DNA from: a virus
Strand: one strand, 5' to 3'
DNA length: 30,389 nucleotides
IMG/VR virus record: IMGVR_UViG_3300020214_000078
Span: 1-30,389 of that record
Part shown: positions 15,072 to 24,454 of the stretch, one piece after another
Numbering within the stretch: the stretch's first letter is position 1
How the letters are laid out: each line of letters begins with the position of its first letter
Notes under the pieces: generated by a model
The model's database searches: none
Told to the model about the DNA's origin: nothing
Seen by the model: the letters and a program-made list of their open reading frames with translations, nothing else
Position numbers and translations under genes: made by a program

Positions 15072-17138
15072 ATGGGAACGAGTAGATATATTGACGAGAT
15101 AGAATATTCAGATGCAAAGGGGCTAGATACGGCGTCGCCGATTAATCTGGTTGCCGCGGGATTTGTACGCGAAGCAAAGAATATTAATTTAGGCGTAACG
15201 GGTTCTTATATTAAACGCAATGGTTATATACAACAATTTACTCAAGCAAATGCTCAAACGGGTTATCAAGTTTTACAAGGAATTGAGTTTAAAAATGCTC
15301 TTGTAACTGAAAAATTATTATATATTACTAATGATATTGTGGGAAAATTTGGAAAAATAGACCCGGTTTTTGGATCATTCACTTCGTTACAAACACTGGC
15401 GGGAGTGCCCTTATCGTTAGATTCAACAAAACGCCCATCGTTTGCCCAAGTTCGCGACTCGTTATTTTATTTCGATGGGTCAGCCGAAACAGAAACTCCA
15501 TTTGTTTATGAAGGGAACGATGTATATACTCGGCCTCTCGGTATTGTGCAGCCCAATTCTCTTACAAGTACGGGCCCTGCCGGCGGGGGTTTTTTAGAAG
15601 CAGAGGGTGAGTATATTTTTGCATATACCTATGCGTTCTACTATAACGAGCAGCTTATCGCTGAAAGTAGCCCTTCCCCTTTATTAAATGCCACAACCAC
15701 GGTCTCTGATAAGACGGTCCCATTAACTTTAGCGGCATATCCATTTTATAGTGATGCTGGCTTATCTCATTTAGATATAAGAACGCGCATTTGGCGAACA
15801 ATGGTTAATGGATCTATTCTTTTTTTAGAAACGGAAATTTCGGCAAACTTAACCGAATATTCGTCTGGAAATCACCCCGACAATTCCGATGATGGTTTAT
15901 TGTCGGAACAAATGTCATTTGATAATAGTCCATTACTGGATGACTATGTACGGGCTCGATTTCCGGTGGTAGCTCGAAACCGTGTGCTGGTATTTCACCC
16001 AACACAACATCGGGGTCTGTTTTCTAAAATTGGGTTTAATGGTCCATTACCCGAAAGTTTTCCAATAGCAAATGAGTTTTCTGTAGAAGGTAAATATGGG
16101 GCTGCCGATGCTTTGGTGGGGGCCGGGCAGATTAAGGGAGTCCCAATTATCTTAAAAGAGCGTTCAATTGGTCGCTTAGAAGAAGTTGGACTTCCAGATA
16201 TTGCGAATAGCGAGGATAGTGTCACATATATTTATCGTGAAATTTCGGAAGTAACCGGCGCTGTGTCACATCACGCTCAGTGCCAGGTATTTGACGAGCT
16301 TATCTTTTTAGGTCGTGACAACATTTACGCTACCGATGGGCAAACGGTGCGACCAATCGCCCTTCAAATTCAAGACATTGTTAAAGCCGCGGATTACAGT
16401 GGTAATAAAGCTAGTAAAATGTCTGCAATTAATGATACAAAAAATAGACGCATCTATATTCAAGTTTATCAAAATTCGGCATCTTCTTTACCAGATTTAA
16501 CACTTGTTGGGGATTATCAACAATACCCCACATTTCGATGGACGACATATGAAAAAGGAGATGATGTAACTACTGCCCCCGGAATTAATGCCGGCTGTTT
16601 TTTTCAAACGGACGCTACGGGTGCGGGCGGTATGGATATATATTTTGGATCGGCAGCACCACTTGGTCAATATTATAAAATGAACACTGGGACAAGTGAT
16701 TATCCAGCCAATACGTGGATCGCGGGATCGACTCCGGCGAACGCCATTCATATGCGCCTTGTGAGTAGACCCTATATGTTTTCACAACCCATGATTACAA
16801 AACTATATAAACAAGCAAAAATTTTTACACTGGCTGCAAATCAATCATATCAGTTTGAGTTTGGCACTAAGTTTGATTTAGATGACACAACAATTAATTT
16901 AACCTCTTTTAATGTGGTAGGTTCCGGAACTACGTGGGGGAACTATAATTGGTTACCTTCCAATAACACTATTGTTGGAAATACCCTTATTTGGCAAGGG
17001 CCGGCTTTACAAGAAAAAAAATATCACATGCACTATAAAGCACAAATGATGCAATTAGTTTTTATTCAGGATGATTCAAATGCTCCTTTAACGCTCCTCG
17101 GTTGGGGCGTGTCGGGAAGCGTATTTTCAGGTATATAG
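15072..17138 (+). CDS. tail nozzle/hub protein (T7 gp12 or P22 gp10-like role)
   Basis: 688 residues from ATG 15072. A TTG at 15054 would add six residues but ATG follows the previous stop by one base, so I prefer it. The protein is beta-rich throughout, with repeated blade-like segments (GDNIYATDGQTVRPI; RNRVLVFHPTQHRGLF; FRWTTYEKGDDV) as in the beta-propeller nozzle proteins that form the distal short tail. No enzyme motif is evident. Adjacent to the adaptor gene, it would build the DNA-exit tube to which fibres attach. Confidence 0.72.
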   Translation: MGTSRYIDEIEYSDAKGLDTASPINLVAAGFVREAKNINLGVTGSYIKRNGYIQQFTQANAQTGYQVLQGIEFKNALVTEKLLYITNDIVGKFGKIDPVFGSFTSLQTLAGVPLSLDSTKRPSFAQVRDSLFYFDGSAETETPFVYEGNDVYTRPLGIVQPNSLTSTGPAGGGFLEAEGEYIFAYTYAFYYNEQLIAESSPSPLLNATTTVSDKTVPLTLAAYPFYSDAGLSHLDIRTRIWRTMVNGSILFLETEISANLTEYSSGNHPDNSDDGLLSEQMSFDNSPLLDDYVRARFPVVARNRVLVFHPTQHRGLFSKIGFNGPLPESFPIANEFSVEGKYGAADALVGAGQIKGVPIILKERSIGRLEEVGLPDIANSEDSVTYIYREISEVTGAVSHHAQCQVFDELIFLGRDNIYATDGQTVRPIALQIQDIVKAADYSGNKASKMSAINDTKNRRIYIQVYQNSASSLPDLTLVGDYQQYPTFRWTTYEKGDDVTTAPGINAGCFFQTDATGAGGMDIYFGSAAPLGQYYKMNTGTSDYPANTWIAGSTPANAIHMRLVSRPYMFSQPMITKLYKQAKIFTLAANQSYQFEFGTKFDLDDTTINLTSFNVVGSGTTWGNYNWLPSNNTIVGNTLIWQGPALQEKKYHMHYKAQMMQLVFIQDDSNAPLTLLGWGVSGSVFSGI

Positions 17139-17147
17139 GAGAGTAAC

Positions 17148-17534
17148 ATGGGATTTCCTTCAGTATCAGCGAGTGCATCCGTAGCGACAGAACATGTCCA
17201 GAAAACCGGCCTAAATGCTACTCCTCAACTTATCTTTACAGGACGAGGAAACCTCTATGGGTTTCTTCTAGAAGAGATGGGTGGGGACGATTTATTTATG
17301 CAATTTTTTGATGCTGCGGCGGTGGGGGATGTAACAGTCGGAACAACAACGGCAGTAATGTCAATTCGAGTCAAGGCTGGTGGAGCTATGGGAAAAGACG
17401 TTAATGATAGTCCGTTAAAGTTCTTTTCTAAGGGCTGTGTAGTGGCCGTTACAAAAGGGCGCGCTAATAACGCAGCACCAACAATAGATGCCGTATCACA
17501 GTTTTGGTACGTTGCACAGAACTTTACTCTATAA
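17148..17534 (+). CDS. small beta-rich virion protein (decoration or tail)
   Basis: 128 residues, AGGAGAG before the ATG. The sequence alternates short strands and small turns (YGFLLEEMGGDDLFMQFFDA; VTVGTTTAVMSIRVKAGG) in a compact beta fold seen in small phage structural proteins of unknown placement. It could decorate the capsid or sit on the tail. It is flanked by nozzle and fibre genes, so a virion role is likely. Nothing suggests an enzyme. Confidence 0.6.
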   Translation: MGFPSVSASASVATEHVQKTGLNATPQLIFTGRGNLYGFLLEEMGGDDLFMQFFDAAAVGDVTVGTTTAVMSIRVKAGGAMGKDVNDSPLKFFSKGCVVAVTKGRANNAAPTIDAVSQFWYVAQNFTL

Positions 17535-17545
17535 CGAGGTAAATT

Positions 17546-18712
17546 ATGGCATTAACCATACCCTATACATTTCTCCCAGGCTTTCCTGCGATTGCCGGCG
17601 AAGTAAATGAAAATTTTGATGCCGTTGCAGCGTGGGCCAACAACGCAAATATTGGGACAGATTCATTGGGAGTTTTACAGGCGCGAACGGTAAGCTTACC
17701 ATCCGCACCAACCAATGCCATCTTATATTTAAACCAAACCAGTAGTAACCCTACTATTTATATTTCAAATGCTGGAACGGATTGCTCTTTAGATATTGTG
17801 CAAGCCGATCAACTTGCATCTGGAAAAGCCGTAATTAAAATTACGGACAATTTTACACAATTGGTTAGTGGGGCTAATGAGTTTGTTATGAATTTAGCGG
17901 GAAACTCAACAATCCCTGCATTATTAATCAAACACGGCTCCATTGAAACATTTAAAGTAACTAAAACCCATATGAGCATCCCCGCCGTTACGACCACGGA
18001 ACGCGATGCCATTGTGTCTCCAAATGTAGGGTCCATCGTTTTTAATACAAGTACACAAGACTTAAATGTAAAATCTGCTTCAGCCTGGACTACCAGTGGA
18101 AGTTCACCGACAGGAACCGTCGTGATGTTTGCCGGTGCAGCGGCTCCTATTGGTTGGTTAATTTGTAATGGTGATACTATTCCAAATGGGATGGGGACTG
18201 TTCAAGGTGTTACAGCCGATTTTTCCTCGCTGTACGCCATCTTAGCGGGAAACTATGGGAGTTCTAGCGGAACCTATAAATTACCTGACATGCGCGGTAT
18301 TTTTCCAACCGGGGCGGGCACATCTGCTGGAGTCCCAGCATTTGCGGGAAAAACTTATGCTGGAGGTGTTTTAGGTAATTATTCAGTTGAGGATATGGGA
18401 ACCCATACGCACACAATTCCAGTGTTTGTTACAAGTAGTAATCCGGATCCAGGGATAGTGGGCCAATCTTACTCATATTCCCATTCATCGCTAACAAATC
18501 CGGGTTATAGCAACGGGGGAAGCCCTTTTAATACTGCTAATGTGCAAACGTATAACAATCTGTTTATGAAAATAATTGGTGCCGCTAGTTGTAATAATGG
18601 TATAAATGGGACTCTACACAACAGCGCCGACCGTTTTACAACGGGAACAGCAGGGGCGGGCGTAGCCGTAAAACCCGGCAGCCTGTCCATGCATTTTATT
18701 ATTAAACATTAG
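17546..18712 (+). CDS. tail fibre with phage tail-collar domain
   Basis: 388 residues, GAGG before the ATG. Residues 1-25 (PYTFLPGFPAIAGEVNENFD) are a common N-terminal segment of phage fibres. Residues about 190-265 form the tail-collar domain: GTVVMFAGAAAPIGWLICNG, then YKLPDMRGIFPTG. The C-terminal part (HTHTIPVF to MHFIIKH) is the receptor-facing tip with a His-Thr-His metal-binding-like motif as in T4 gp12-type proteins. It is a second, separate fibre from the adhesins at 1577-7605, placed with the nozzle genes. Confidence 0.82.
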   Translation: MALTIPYTFLPGFPAIAGEVNENFDAVAAWANNANIGTDSLGVLQARTVSLPSAPTNAILYLNQTSSNPTIYISNAGTDCSLDIVQADQLASGKAVIKITDNFTQLVSGANEFVMNLAGNSTIPALLIKHGSIETFKVTKTHMSIPAVTTTERDAIVSPNVGSIVFNTSTQDLNVKSASAWTTSGSSPTGTVVMFAGAAAPIGWLICNGDTIPNGMGTVQGVTADFSSLYAILAGNYGSSSGTYKLPDMRGIFPTGAGTSAGVPAFAGKTYAGGVLGNYSVEDMGTHTHTIPVFVTSSNPDPGIVGQSYSYSHSSLTNPGYSNGGSPFNTANVQTYNNLFMKIIGAASCNNGINGTLHNSADRFTTGTAGAGVAVKPGSLSMHFIIKH

Positions 18713-18713
18713 T

Positions 18714-19226
18714 ATGAAAATACACGTAATAGAAAATGTCCTTGTCGAACTTAAACCCGTTTCCACGGAAGTGCTCACTATGCTTCCTAGTTGGGCTCAG
18801 AAGCCCCCGTTACGGGATTATTTTAGGGCGTGGCCCCCATTACAAGACTGGAATAGCCCAACCCTTTTAGCACAGCGGCTTGAATGGGGTTATGGAATTT
18901 ATGAAAATGGAACCTTAGTGGGGCTTGTTCAACTATGTTATCCAAATCAAGCGGCCCGATGTATTGAATATGGGATGCTGATTGATGACGATCTCTCCCA
19001 TAATAGGTATGAAACAAGTTTACAAGTCGAACAATTAATTTCCAAATATATTTTTGAAACATTAAACTATAACAAATTATACGTAAGAATTTTAAAAACA
19101 CGAACAAATCTATTAACAAGGCTCCTCAATTTAGGTTATAAAATTGAAGGAACACTAGAACAATCGGCACGTATTGATGGACAATATGTAACCGAACTAT
19201 TATTAGCCAAATTTAAAGGAGTATGA
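18714..19226 (+). CDS. GNAT-family N-acetyltransferase
   Basis: 170 residues. The order fits the RimJ/RimL-like GNAT fold: IYENGTLVGLVQL (strand before the acyl-CoA site), RCIEYGMLIDDDL (strand 4), a helix with EQLISKYIFETLNYNKLYVR, then LLTRLLNLGYKIEGTLEQSA, the usual closing strand-helix-strand. The canonical Q/RxxGxG/A loop is not clear, which lowers certainty about activity. There is no ribosome site; ATG is one base after the fibre stop, so translation is coupled. A GNAT between a fibre and ejection genes may modify a virion or host protein. The substrate is unknown. Confidence 0.75.
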   Translation: MKIHVIENVLVELKPVSTEVLTMLPSWAQKPPLRDYFRAWPPLQDWNSPTLLAQRLEWGYGIYENGTLVGLVQLCYPNQAARCIEYGMLIDDDLSHNRYETSLQVEQLISKYIFETLNYNKLYVRILKTRTNLLTRLLNLGYKIEGTLEQSARIDGQYVTELLLAKFKGV

Positions 19227-19227
19227 T

Positions 19228-19581
19228 ATGGCATTCTTAGCACCACTTGTCCCGGCATTACTAGGAACTGGAGCAGCCGGAGCAGCCGGAGCAGCCGGAG
19301 CAGCCGGAGGGTTAGGGAGTATGTTAGGCGCAACCGGCGCTACTGGAGCAGCCTTAAATAGCATGGGTATATTAGGATTAGAACAAGCGGGTGAAAGTGG
19401 GTCGGCCCCGGCACCTCAAGCAGGGGGTCAATCACCACAACCTATGCCAGCACAACCGACCCTAAATCCTGCACAACGAGAAGCACAACTGGAAATGGGG
19501 CTTGTTGAATCATTAATACCCAAGCCCCCGACCGAAGTGGGGGCAAACGCGATTGCAAAACGGCATTTACCTGGAAAATAG
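19228..19581 (+). CDS. 117-aa Gly/Ala-rich internal virion protein candidate
   Basis: 117 residues, AAGGAG before ATG. The first 50 residues are hydrophobic Gly/Ala-rich (a four-fold GAA repeat encoded by four 9-bp units at 19270-19305), enough to cross or enter a membrane. The rest is Pro/Gln-rich and disordered, ending in a basic segment. It is the first of five consecutive genes that look like internal/ejection proteins, similar in layout to small ejection proteins of P22-like phages. That role is inference from composition and place. Confidence 0.6.
   Translation: MAFLAPLVPALLGTGAAGAAGAAGAAGGLGSMLGATGATGAALNSMGILGLEQAGESGSAPAPQAGGQSPQPMPAQPTLNPAQREAQLEMGLVESLIPKPPTEVGANAIAKRHLPGK
19270..19305 (+). 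repeat. four tandem 9-bp repeats in coding sequence
   Basis: The unit GGAGCAGCC occurs four times in a row (19270-19278, 19279-19287, 19288-19296, 19297-19305), each encoding Gly-Ala-Ala. Copy number could change by slippage without breaking the frame. Confidence 0.85.
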
Positions 19582-19596
19582 GAAACGAGGTTAATT

Positions 19597-20244
19597 ATGT
19601 CATCAATCATTGGTGGAAAAAAACAAACATCTTCTACAACCGCCCAAACAAACACGGACTCGACTTCGCGGATGGCGCAACGTGCCGTATTGCGACCTGA
19701 AGATGCGATGGCTTTACAGCGCAATCAAATGGCATCGGAATTAGCTGGTGAGAATTTACAAACCTTTTTACAAAAGTTACAACAACAGAGTCAAGCGGAA
19801 CAGCCGTTTACAACAGGAGGTCCTGATGCTATGACGCGCGCGTTAGCGTCCCAAGCTACACAGGGTATGGCGCAACAAGCGGGAGCATTACAAAAACAAG
19901 TTGGACAACAATTTAGTGCAAATCCACTGGCCGCAAAAGCTTTGCAAACGCAAATTGCTATGCAAAACCGTTTGTCTTCCAATCCCGCATTATTTAATGC
20001 GTTTAAAGACCAACAACAAAGGCAGTTACAAGAACTCCAAGCCCGACAAACACAAAGACAAGAACAAGCCGGTTTAGCACAATCTGGCTATGGGATCTCC
20101 CAACAAAATTTAAAAAATGCAGCAACAATTGCTGATATGCTTAAGACCACACTTCAGGAAGGCTCACAGACCCAACGGCAAACACAAAGTCAACAACAAT
20201 CAGCAAGAAGCGGTGGGATACTACAAAATTTTGGGATTAAATAG
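19597..20244 (+). CDS. 215-aa Gln-rich internal virion/ejection protein candidate
   Basis: 215 residues with GAGG before the ATG. The protein is strikingly rich in Gln and Ala and predicted helical (ENLQTFLQKLQQQSQAEQ; FKDQQQRQLQELQARQTQRQ), with an Ala-rich middle (ATQGMAQQAGALQKQVGQQF). Gln-rich helical proteins in this position in podoviruses are commonly ejected with the DNA. It has no signal peptide or enzyme motif. The assignment depends on composition and gene order. Confidence 0.6.
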   Translation: MSSIIGGKKQTSSTTAQTNTDSTSRMAQRAVLRPEDAMALQRNQMASELAGENLQTFLQKLQQQSQAEQPFTTGGPDAMTRALASQATQGMAQQAGALQKQVGQQFSANPLAAKALQTQIAMQNRLSSNPALFNAFKDQQQRQLQELQARQTQRQEQAGLAQSGYGISQQNLKNAATIADMLKTTLQEGSQTQRQTQSQQQSARSGGILQNFGIK

Positions 20245-20252
20245 GAGAGTAT

Positions 20253-21038
20253 ATGGGAAGCTTTTTAGGTGACGTTACACGGGTACTTGGCGCTGTTGTT
20301 TCAGCAGAAAAAGGCGATTTGCGAGATTTAGAGCACGTCTTTAGAGGAGAACCGACTGAAAGCGAGAAGGCTGATAATTTGTGGTCACAATTAACAAACG
20401 CCGCAACAGTAACTCCCCAAGGTCCCGCACCGCTCTCTCCCGACATGCAACTAGCACGAGCACAAAATGATATGCCTGGTTTTTTGAAGGCAAGTGGCCA
20501 AAACCAAAGTCGGACAGCTCTCCTCGACTCAGTTAATGCGAGTAATCTAGATGAAGCCGAAAAAGCGGATTTTAAACGGCGCATTATGACTGGAGAGAAC
20601 CCTTCGAAAATGTGGGATGATTATAATCATGCAAAAAATCGGTTAGTGATGCAAGGACAAAGACAAGAAATGAATCTACAAAATGAACAACGCCAAATTG
20701 CGGGCGAAGAACGGCGAGCTAAAACACAGGACAAACGTAAAAAAGAGGCTTCCTTCGAATTTAAAGCTAAAGCATACGCTAACGAAAATCCCAACGCTAC
20801 CGCAGAACAATGGGCAGCTTGGTTACGCAGCATGGGAGGCGTAAAACCTGATAATGTTGACCAAGCCCTTAAGGATCTTGAAACGCTTGGAATTAAAACG
20901 CCAGACCCTACATTCAAAGACAAAATTAAAAAGCTATTTGGTTTTTCCCCGTCTGTCCCCCCGGCAAATCCACCGGCGGGCTCGACATCTTCTCAGCGCA
21001 AATTGTATTATAACCCAGCGACAAAAACCGTAGAATAA
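20253..21038 (+). CDS. 261-aa helical internal virion/ejection protein candidate
   Basis: 261 residues, AGGAGAG before the ATG. The centre is a long charged helix (about 120-180, MNLQNEQRQIAGEERRAKTQ), then a segment ending KDKIKKLFGFSPSVPPANPP and a C-terminal tail KLYYNPATKTVE of a kind often found at the ends of phage virion proteins. Its stop overlaps the start of the 1138-aa gene (TAATG), so the two are likely made together. An ejection role is inference. Confidence 0.6.
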   Translation: MGSFLGDVTRVLGAVVSAEKGDLRDLEHVFRGEPTESEKADNLWSQLTNAATVTPQGPAPLSPDMQLARAQNDMPGFLKASGQNQSRTALLDSVNASNLDEAEKADFKRRIMTGENPSKMWDDYNHAKNRLVMQGQRQEMNLQNEQRQIAGEERRAKTQDKRKKEASFEFKAKAYANENPNATAEQWAAWLRSMGGVKPDNVDQALKDLETLGIKTPDPTFKDKIKKLFGFSPSVPPANPPAGSTSSQRKLYYNPATKTVE

Positions 21039-24000
21039 TGCCAAAAATAATTGAAATTCCAAATGTGGGTGAAGTAGAGTTTCCAGATAGCATGTCTGAA
21101 ACGGACATCAATGCGGCAGCCTCTAAACTTTACACGGATAGTTTATCCTCAACGTCGCAACAACCTACCTACGAAGGTGGGATACCGCTCGACATTTACC
21201 AAGAAGTTAATGCCCCACAATTAGAAGGCATTCTACCCCCGCCTGAACCTACTCCAGCACAACAAGCTGAACAGGAGATGATGAGTGGGATACGTACCGG
21301 TGAGCAATTTGTAAAGTCGCTAGGACGAGGCGCTGCCGGGGCCGCCATTGCCCTCGGTGAGCTATCGCCGGCCTTTCCTGAAGGCACGCAGCCCGTTAAA
21401 GAGGCCCTTACACTAGCCATACCCCCTTTAAAGCCCCTCTTTGAGCATAAAAGCGAGGGTTGGGTAGAGCATATAGCGGAATTTGCGGGCGGCTTTCTAG
21501 CTCCTGAAGGAGCTATATTAGCGTCTAAAGTACCGACGGCTAAAGCGTTGACAAAGAAGGCTTTGACTGAAAGCCACGTCCGGAGCGTACAAGACGCCGC
21601 TTTTAAACGAGCAGCTAAGGCTGCTATGGGTGAATTTGAGCCTTTAGATCTATGGACCCCAAAATTACAAACGGTTGAGAATAAGACACTTGCGCCTCTT
21701 CTAGCAAACGAATTACAAGATACGGTGGCTCAACAAGCTGCTTTTGAAAAGCAGCTAGTAGAATCAGAAGCAGCTATCTCTAAACAAACAGGGCGTTTGA
21801 TTGAACGTGAGCTGGCGGCTAAGGAGCGTGCGGCTGCGCGCATTGATAAGCTTTCGCAAGAATCCGCTACAGCTACTTCAAATAAGGAGGGGTTGATAGC
21901 TAGAGCTCAAGAGAAACTGGCTGTCTTCAATGACACTATTGAGGACCCGACCGTCTTTAACGACCGGATCAGTTCTCTTGAAGCAAGACGTTTAGAGTCA
22001 CAAGCGCGCATACAGGCTCTAGACCAAGAAATGACCATGCTTGACCAAACCGCCGACATTGATAAACTTGCACGCCTTGAAGGGCAAAAGCTATCCGAGC
22101 TATCACGCCGGGACGCAATTGTTGGCGAATTTAACGAGGTTACTATATCACGCGGAATGTCGCGGGACCAACGCCTATTAGCTCGACAGCAATTGCAGGG
22201 GCAAACGGAGGCCGCCATCCAAGCGGCTAACCTTGCCGAGCGAAAAGCACAAGGGCAGCTTTCTAAAGAAGCTGCCGCGATCAGTAAAGGTTTACAAGAA
22301 GAACGCATTCGGTTATTACGCCAACTTCAGCAAAAGCGGGGAATGCGGCAAGACTTAAATGAGACGGCCAATAAGCTTCGGGAAAATCTTTTAAAACAGG
22401 AACAGATTAAGCAAACCATGCGTCGCTCCCAGATTGCAATTGAACCAAACCTTAATTGGTCCCGTACCTTTGGCGCTACAAATATTCCGGAAATGGTACA
22501 CGCGCGGGCGCTTGAACAAGTCCGGCTTGTTGATGATATGCTGAAAGCAGGTTTTGTCAAGCCTGAACTAGCCGACTCTATACGCAATGCTGTATACACC
22601 GAAGTCTTAGCAACAAATGGCATTAAGACCGCTACGCAAAAATTGCACAAATTTAATATCCTAAACGAAACCTTTAGATGGGGTAATATACAAAAACGCA
22701 CCGGCGTACCTACAAATGAATCGGTACAAAAAACAATATGGGCACTAAATGAGGGTAAAAATATTCAAAATCAATACCGCAAGGCTGCTTCTGAGCCTAT
22801 CCGCGCATTGCACAAAAGTGGTATTGGTCTCGACGATCAAACAAAAATATTACAATACTTTGAGAAAATGGAAGATGGGTCCGTAGTATTTAAGCCAGAA
22901 GCCTACACACTTGAGGTCGATGGTGTTAAAAAAGTAGTAATTCCTGAATACCGTGGACCGGTATTGACTGAAAGTCAGCAAGCAGCTTTTCGCCAGTTAC
23001 GGGAAATTTTTGATGATATGGCCTTTGAAGCCGGCGTGTCGCGCTTACCGCGCTACGTTCCCTTACGTGAACTTCCTCAATATGCAGGATTATCGACTAA
23101 GACCAGTGCGGAAGTTATACAAAATGCTACATTAGCCCAAGCTAGAACCTCCGGTCAATTAGTGAGTGGCATTCATGAAACTAACATTATAAACCTTGTA
23201 GACCGCTACACCCGTGAACTAGCCCGCAAAAAATTCATTGCCCCCGCTCTTGAGGATTCTATTGAAACTCTCAATATGTTACATTTATCGGGGCTTACTC
23301 ATGAGAGTGTTGAATTTAAAAAATGGTTACTAGACGCCTTTAATATTGATGCCGAAAAAACAGCATCACAAGTATTGGGCACATATAAATTAAATCAAAT
23401 TAAACCGTTAATTGACGACTTTGTACGAATGTTGCCAGACGCAGAGGGGGCTACTAAACAAATTTCTGATGCGCTATCACAGGCCATGTTTGTGAAACTG
23501 GTCGGTATTAATCCAAAAACATGGGTAAAACAATTCTTGCAATTTCCTACCTTAGGGTCTATCGAATTAGGCGAACGGTGGGTTGCAAGTGGATTAGCGG
23601 ATGCCACTAACGTTTGGACAGTTGCCGGGCGTGATCGCATTCGTGAAGCAAAGAAAATTTTACGCGCCTCGTTAATAAAAAATTCAGCCGTGTTAGAATC
23701 AGAATTGGGTAAAGCCCCTACTAACAAGATTGCTAAAGCTATTGATTTGTTTAATGCCCCTTCCCGTGCTATATCACGTAGAACAATGGAAGCCGGCGAA
23801 GAATTTAACCGCCTTCAGTCTGTACTAGCTGCACAAAATAAGTTTTCACATTATTGGGAACGCGCTGGGGCACAGGGAATCCAGCGCCTCCTTGATGAGT
23901 CGGCGCTAACAACCGCACAGAAACAAATGATAAGCCGGTCGTATTTAAGTGGCGGGGTAAATAATGCTCGCGATGTTTACTCCTTGCTAATGACTCAGCG

Positions 24001-24454
24001 TATTAACTTTGCATATGGTTTAGCCGATTCTCCGCGCGTATTGCGTAGTGAGTTTGGCCGCTTGTTTCCATTTTTAACTTATACGCGAAATGTGTTAACC
24101 CGCGGCGCAGAGGCAATTGCTGAAGGTAAACCTAAAGACTTAGCCAAATTAGTACTTAAACCCCTAATGCTGCTTGCGGCGTTTGCAGGTGGGACGAAGT
24201 TAGCAACGGGTACAGCCCGAACATTGCCGCCGGGTTCTGGCCCAGCCGAAGCCGTCATGGACATCTATAAATATGGCGTTACCTCTGCACCACAAATCAT
24301 ACTTAAAAACGCATATAACATCATATCACCAATACCCTTTAGCGTTTGGGATGAGAAGAAATTTAAGAAAGAACTTGACAAAAAATTAGAAGTGTTTCCA
24401 GAAGTAGGCAAGTCTAGTCCGTTATATGACACGTTATTAAAGGGATTTAAGTAA
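21038..24454 (+). CDS. very large internal virion (ejection) protein
   Basis: 1138 residues starting in a TAATG overlap. The N-terminus (IEIPNVGEVEFPDSMSETDI) is a short module common at the start of podovirus internal proteins. Residues about 225-460 form long charged coiled coils (EKQLVESEAAISKQTGRLIE; RIQALDQEMTMLDQTADIDK). The remainder is mostly helical, with a hydrophobic segment near 1040 (LVLKPLMLLAAFAGGTKLAT). I see no lytic transglycosylase motif. The likely role is part of the trans-envelope channel built during DNA entry, the counterpart of the T7 gp15/gp16 class. Confidence 0.68.
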   Translation: MPKIIEIPNVGEVEFPDSMSETDINAAASKLYTDSLSSTSQQPTYEGGIPLDIYQEVNAPQLEGILPPPEPTPAQQAEQEMMSGIRTGEQFVKSLGRGAAGAAIALGELSPAFPEGTQPVKEALTLAIPPLKPLFEHKSEGWVEHIAEFAGGFLAPEGAILASKVPTAKALTKKALTESHVRSVQDAAFKRAAKAAMGEFEPLDLWTPKLQTVENKTLAPLLANELQDTVAQQAAFEKQLVESEAAISKQTGRLIERELAAKERAAARIDKLSQESATATSNKEGLIARAQEKLAVFNDTIEDPTVFNDRISSLEARRLESQARIQALDQEMTMLDQTADIDKLARLEGQKLSELSRRDAIVGEFNEVTISRGMSRDQRLLARQQLQGQTEAAIQAANLAERKAQGQLSKEAAAISKGLQEERIRLLRQLQQKRGMRQDLNETANKLRENLLKQEQIKQTMRRSQIAIEPNLNWSRTFGATNIPEMVHARALEQVRLVDDMLKAGFVKPELADSIRNAVYTEVLATNGIKTATQKLHKFNILNETFRWGNIQKRTGVPTNESVQKTIWALNEGKNIQNQYRKAASEPIRALHKSGIGLDDQTKILQYFEKMEDGSVVFKPEAYTLEVDGVKKVVIPEYRGPVLTESQQAAFRQLREIFDDMAFEAGVSRLPRYVPLRELPQYAGLSTKTSAEVIQNATLAQARTSGQLVSGIHETNIINLVDRYTRELARKKFIAPALEDSIETLNMLHLSGLTHESVEFKKWLLDAFNIDAEKTASQVLGTYKLNQIKPLIDDFVRMLPDAEGATKQISDALSQAMFVKLVGINPKTWVKQFLQFPTLGSIELGERWVASGLADATNVWTVAGRDRIREAKKILRASLIKNSAVLESELGKAPTNKIAKAIDLFNAPSRAISRRTMEAGEEFNRLQSVLAAQNKFSHYWERAGAQGIQRLLDESALTTAQKQMISRSYLSGGVNNARDVYSLLMTQRINFAYGLADSPRVLRSEFGRLFPFLTYTRNVLTRGAEAIAEGKPKDLAKLVLKPLMLLAAFAGGTKLATGTARTLPPGSGPAEAVMDIYKYGVTSAPQIILKNAYNIISPIPFSVWDEKKFKKELDKKLEVFPEVGKSSPLYDTLLKGFK

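Noticed and set aside
22327-22701. Cys-rich minus-strand frames inside the 1138-aa gene
   Set aside because: Frequent Cys/Arg/Ser composition is typical of antisense of helical Gln/Ala/Glu-rich coding sequence; no ribosome site.
21038-24454. Lytic transglycosylase domain in the large internal protein
   Set aside because: No ES-type catalytic motif or GLMQ-like segment found by eye; coiled coils dominate.
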